This document shows, one piece after another, positions 62,657 to 64,000 of a stretch of DNA of 64,000 nucleotides. The position numbers were made by a program, and so were the translations under genes. Position 1 is the stretch's first letter, and the number at the start of each line of letters is the position of its first letter. Origin of the DNA: Winogradskyella forsetii (GTDB lineage: Bacteria; Bacteroidota; Bacteroidia; Flavobacteriales; Flavobacteriaceae); contig NZ_CP053348.1 of the NCBI RefSeq assembly GCF_013394595.1, positions 1,700,001 through 1,764,000 on the forward strand, in the 5' to 3' direction. Under the pieces are notes generated by a model. That model had not been told where the DNA came from and did no database searches. It worked only from the letters and a program-made list of their open reading frames with translations.

Positions 62657-63244
62657 TTATTTTTTCTTTAGACGTCTTTTGTCCATTAATGCCCAATAAA
62701 TTCCTTTGACATCTGAAGCCCAATTATCATACATAAAAATGAGCGAAATTTCCTCAATAGTTTCTAATAAGCCAATGCCAATCATGATATAGAAAAGTGA
62801 ATAATTAGGTGAGAAAAACAAAGACCATAAAATAAAAACACTTTGCATTACAGCAGAAACCTTAGCCAAATAGGTGTGGAAAGCAGTGGCTTTGCCATAT
62901 TTGGAATAGGCGATAATCATTTGTAAAATGTATGGGACAAAAGCAATAAGAATTAAAATAAAATTGGTTTTAATAAAATCAGTTTCAAAATAAAATAAAC
63001 CTAATAAACCAATTATCAAGGTTATTTGGTCTCCAAAAGAGTCCAATTGCGAACCTCTAGGACTGGTAATCTTCAATCTTCGTGCTAAATAGCCATCAAT
63101 GGCGTCAGTTGAATAACTTACTAAAAGCAGCCATGTAAAAATTAAACGCTGGTCAAAACAAATAAGTGCCAATAGAAATGGTGCTGCAAAAATTCTATAG
63201 AATGAAAACCAATCAGCAATGTTGAAGTTTTTGAAAGTGAGCAT
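62657..63244 (-). CDS. CDP-alcohol phosphatidyltransferase
   Basis: A 195-residue integral membrane enzyme with about five to six spans. The catalytic signature D-x2-D-G-x2-A-R-x8-G-x3-D-x3-D is complete in DAIDGYLARRLKITSPR followed by GSQLDSFGD. It transfers a phosphatidyl group from CDP-diacylglycerol to an alcohol. The acceptor (glycerol phosphate, inositol or other) cannot be read from the motif. Length and N-terminus (NIADWFSFYRIFAAPFL) are close to PgsA-type enzymes. Confidence 0.9.
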   Translation of the reverse strand: MLTFKNFNIADWFSFYRIFAAPFLLALICFDQRLIFTWLLLVSYSTDAIDGYLARRLKITSPRGSQLDSFGDQITLIIGLLGLFYFETDFIKTNFILILIAFVPYILQMIIAYSKYGKATAFHTYLAKVSAVMQSVFILWSLFFSPNYSLFYIMIGIGLLETIEEISLIFMYDNWASDVKGIYWALMDKRRLKKK

Positions 63245-63343
63245 TGTTATTTTGTTTTCGGTAAAATTATCACAATGCTGTTGTATCTAAAATGAGAAAT
63301 GTCAGTTTAAACACTAACATTTCTATAATTAAAAAAACTGAAA

Positions 63344-64000
63344 TTAATGGATTTTATAACGAAGCAATCGCAAAGCATTTAAAACCACAACAATAGTAGA
63401 TCCTTCATGAAAAGCAACTGCTACTCCAATATTAGTTAGTCCTAAAATTGTGATAGGAACCAATAAAACCACAACACCTAGACTTATAAAAATGTTTTGT
63501 TTGATGATACGTTTTGATGCGCGACTCAAACCTATAACAAATGGTAAATTTTCAATTTTATCAGACATAAGAGCAACATCAGCAGTTTCTAGCGCGACAT
63601 CACTTCCTGCTGCTCCCATCGCGATACTCACTGTACTTAATGCCATGGCTGGGGCATCATTAACACCATCACCAACCATTGCGATTTTCTTATCTCTTTT
63701 TATTAATAGTTTTATGGCCTCAACTTTATCTTCTGGCAGTAAGTTTCCTTTGGCCTCTGTAAGTCCAATTTGTTTGGCAATGGCATTCCCAACATTTTGA
63801 TGGTCTCCTGTGAGCATGATCATGTGTTTAATGCCAATTTCTTTTAACCGCTTTAGTGTGGAGGTAGCAGTTTTTCGCGGTAAATCCATGACACTTATCA
63901 GTCCAACAATTTCGGTTTTAAAAGCAACTAACATTACGGTATGTCCATGTTGTAGAAGATCGTCCATTTTAGAGCGAATAGTGTCATCTACTATTATGCC
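63344..64000 (-). CDS. Heavy-metal P-type ATPase, C-terminal part (cut by the window edge)
   Basis: At least 218 residues of a P1B-type ATPase; the frame is open to base 64000, so the N-terminal part, including the phosphorylation site, lies outside. It shows the nucleotide and hinge motifs MLTGDHQNVGNAIAKQIGL and MVGDGVNDAPAM, then two final membrane spans. The last span region reads AVAFHEGSTIVVVLNALRLLRY. The HEGST motif is what I recall from P1B-4 pumps (cobalt, iron or broad divalent metals) rather than the DMGAT type of zinc/cadmium pumps. Intact to its natural stop at 63344. Confidence 0.9.
   Translation of the reverse strand, partial: GIIVDDTIRSKMDDLLQHGHTVMLVAFKTEIVGLISVMDLPRKTATSTLKRLKEIGIKHMIMLTGDHQNVGNAIAKQIGLTEAKGNLLPEDKVEAIKLLIKRDKKIAMVGDGVNDAPAMALSTVSIAMGAAGSDVALETADVALMSDKIENLPFVIGLSRASKRIIKQNIFISLGVVVLLVPITILGLTNIGVAVAFHEGSTIVVVLNALRLLRYKIH

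Noticed and set aside
1-64000. Insertion sequence, integron or prophage
   Set aside because: No transposase, integrase, resolvase or phage structural gene is encoded; the tail-fibre-like remnant at 34504-35351 has a T9SS tail and is a cell-surface protein.

Overview
The window is AT-rich chromosomal DNA of a member of the Bacteroidota, almost certainly a marine-type Flavobacteriaceae. The evidence is the PorQ and PorP/SprF proteins of the type IX secretion system (T9SS), giant adhesins with gliding-motility type B C-terminal domains, a type A T9SS sorting tail, Bacteroidota-type promoters (TTG/TTTG, about 19 bases, TAnnTTTG) at several genes, lipoboxes typical of the phylum and a single-chain L-serine dehydratase. 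I see no prophage, insertion sequence, rRNA operon or CRISPR array.

Layout. 0-12.3 kb: panB, sdaA, a lipoprotein with a short collagen-like stretch, a 1189-residue T9SS-exported multidomain protein, dnaK, hutH and a two-gene membrane module. 12.4-18 kb: GH31 alpha-glucosidase, M48 lipoprotein protease, UMF1-type MFS transporter and a small lipoprotein. 18-21 kb (minus strand): ECF sigma factor, atypical anti-sigma factor and two repeat-built surface proteins. 21.3-29.4 kb: lon overlapping a triple-LysM protein, porQ-cmk, a BON/LysM protein and rpsA. 29.5-33.5 kb: a frameshifted small membrane gene, then pyrR, pyrB, a conserved 110-residue protein, rnz and pdxH. 33.8-52.4 kb: a surface-protein region with a CAP-domain lipoprotein, a deletion-damaged T9SS protein, a 1874-residue type B adhesin, and a minus-strand cassette of 2715-residue SprB-like adhesin, PorP/SprF-like protein and PorE-like OmpA protein. 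52.8-56.3 kb: a tightly coupled polyphosphate/phosphohistidine module (sixA-like, ppk1, ppx). 56.4-64 kb: an outer membrane beta-barrel, two tandem M28 peptidases, tRNA-Ser(UGA), DinB-like, RsiV/DUF3298-like, flavin-binding, CDP-alcohol phosphatidyltransferase and the C-terminal part of a metal P-type ATPase cut by the window edge.

How the genes work together. PorQ belongs to the T9SS that would export and anchor the large adhesins. The adhesin cassette supplies its own PorP/SprF partner and a peptidoglycan-binding PorE-like protein. The ECF operon looks like a self-contained envelope regulator with beta-helix surface products. The pyr-rnz-pdxH stretch is housekeeping.

The least explained signal is in the gaps. 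Intergenic tracts are built in register from 7-base units (9152-9179, 30331-30400, 30503-30544, 33462-33489, and less regularly 31826-31889). There are also small palindromes based on TCCCGA...TCGGGA, two of them nested in terminators and one inside rpsA. A possible two-state hairpin abuts the CAP-lipoprotein start codon, with a repeated TGYRTTT-type motif just upstream of it that recurs in front of the giant adhesin. The adhesins carry recent internal duplications (999-base period and about 1.5 kb).
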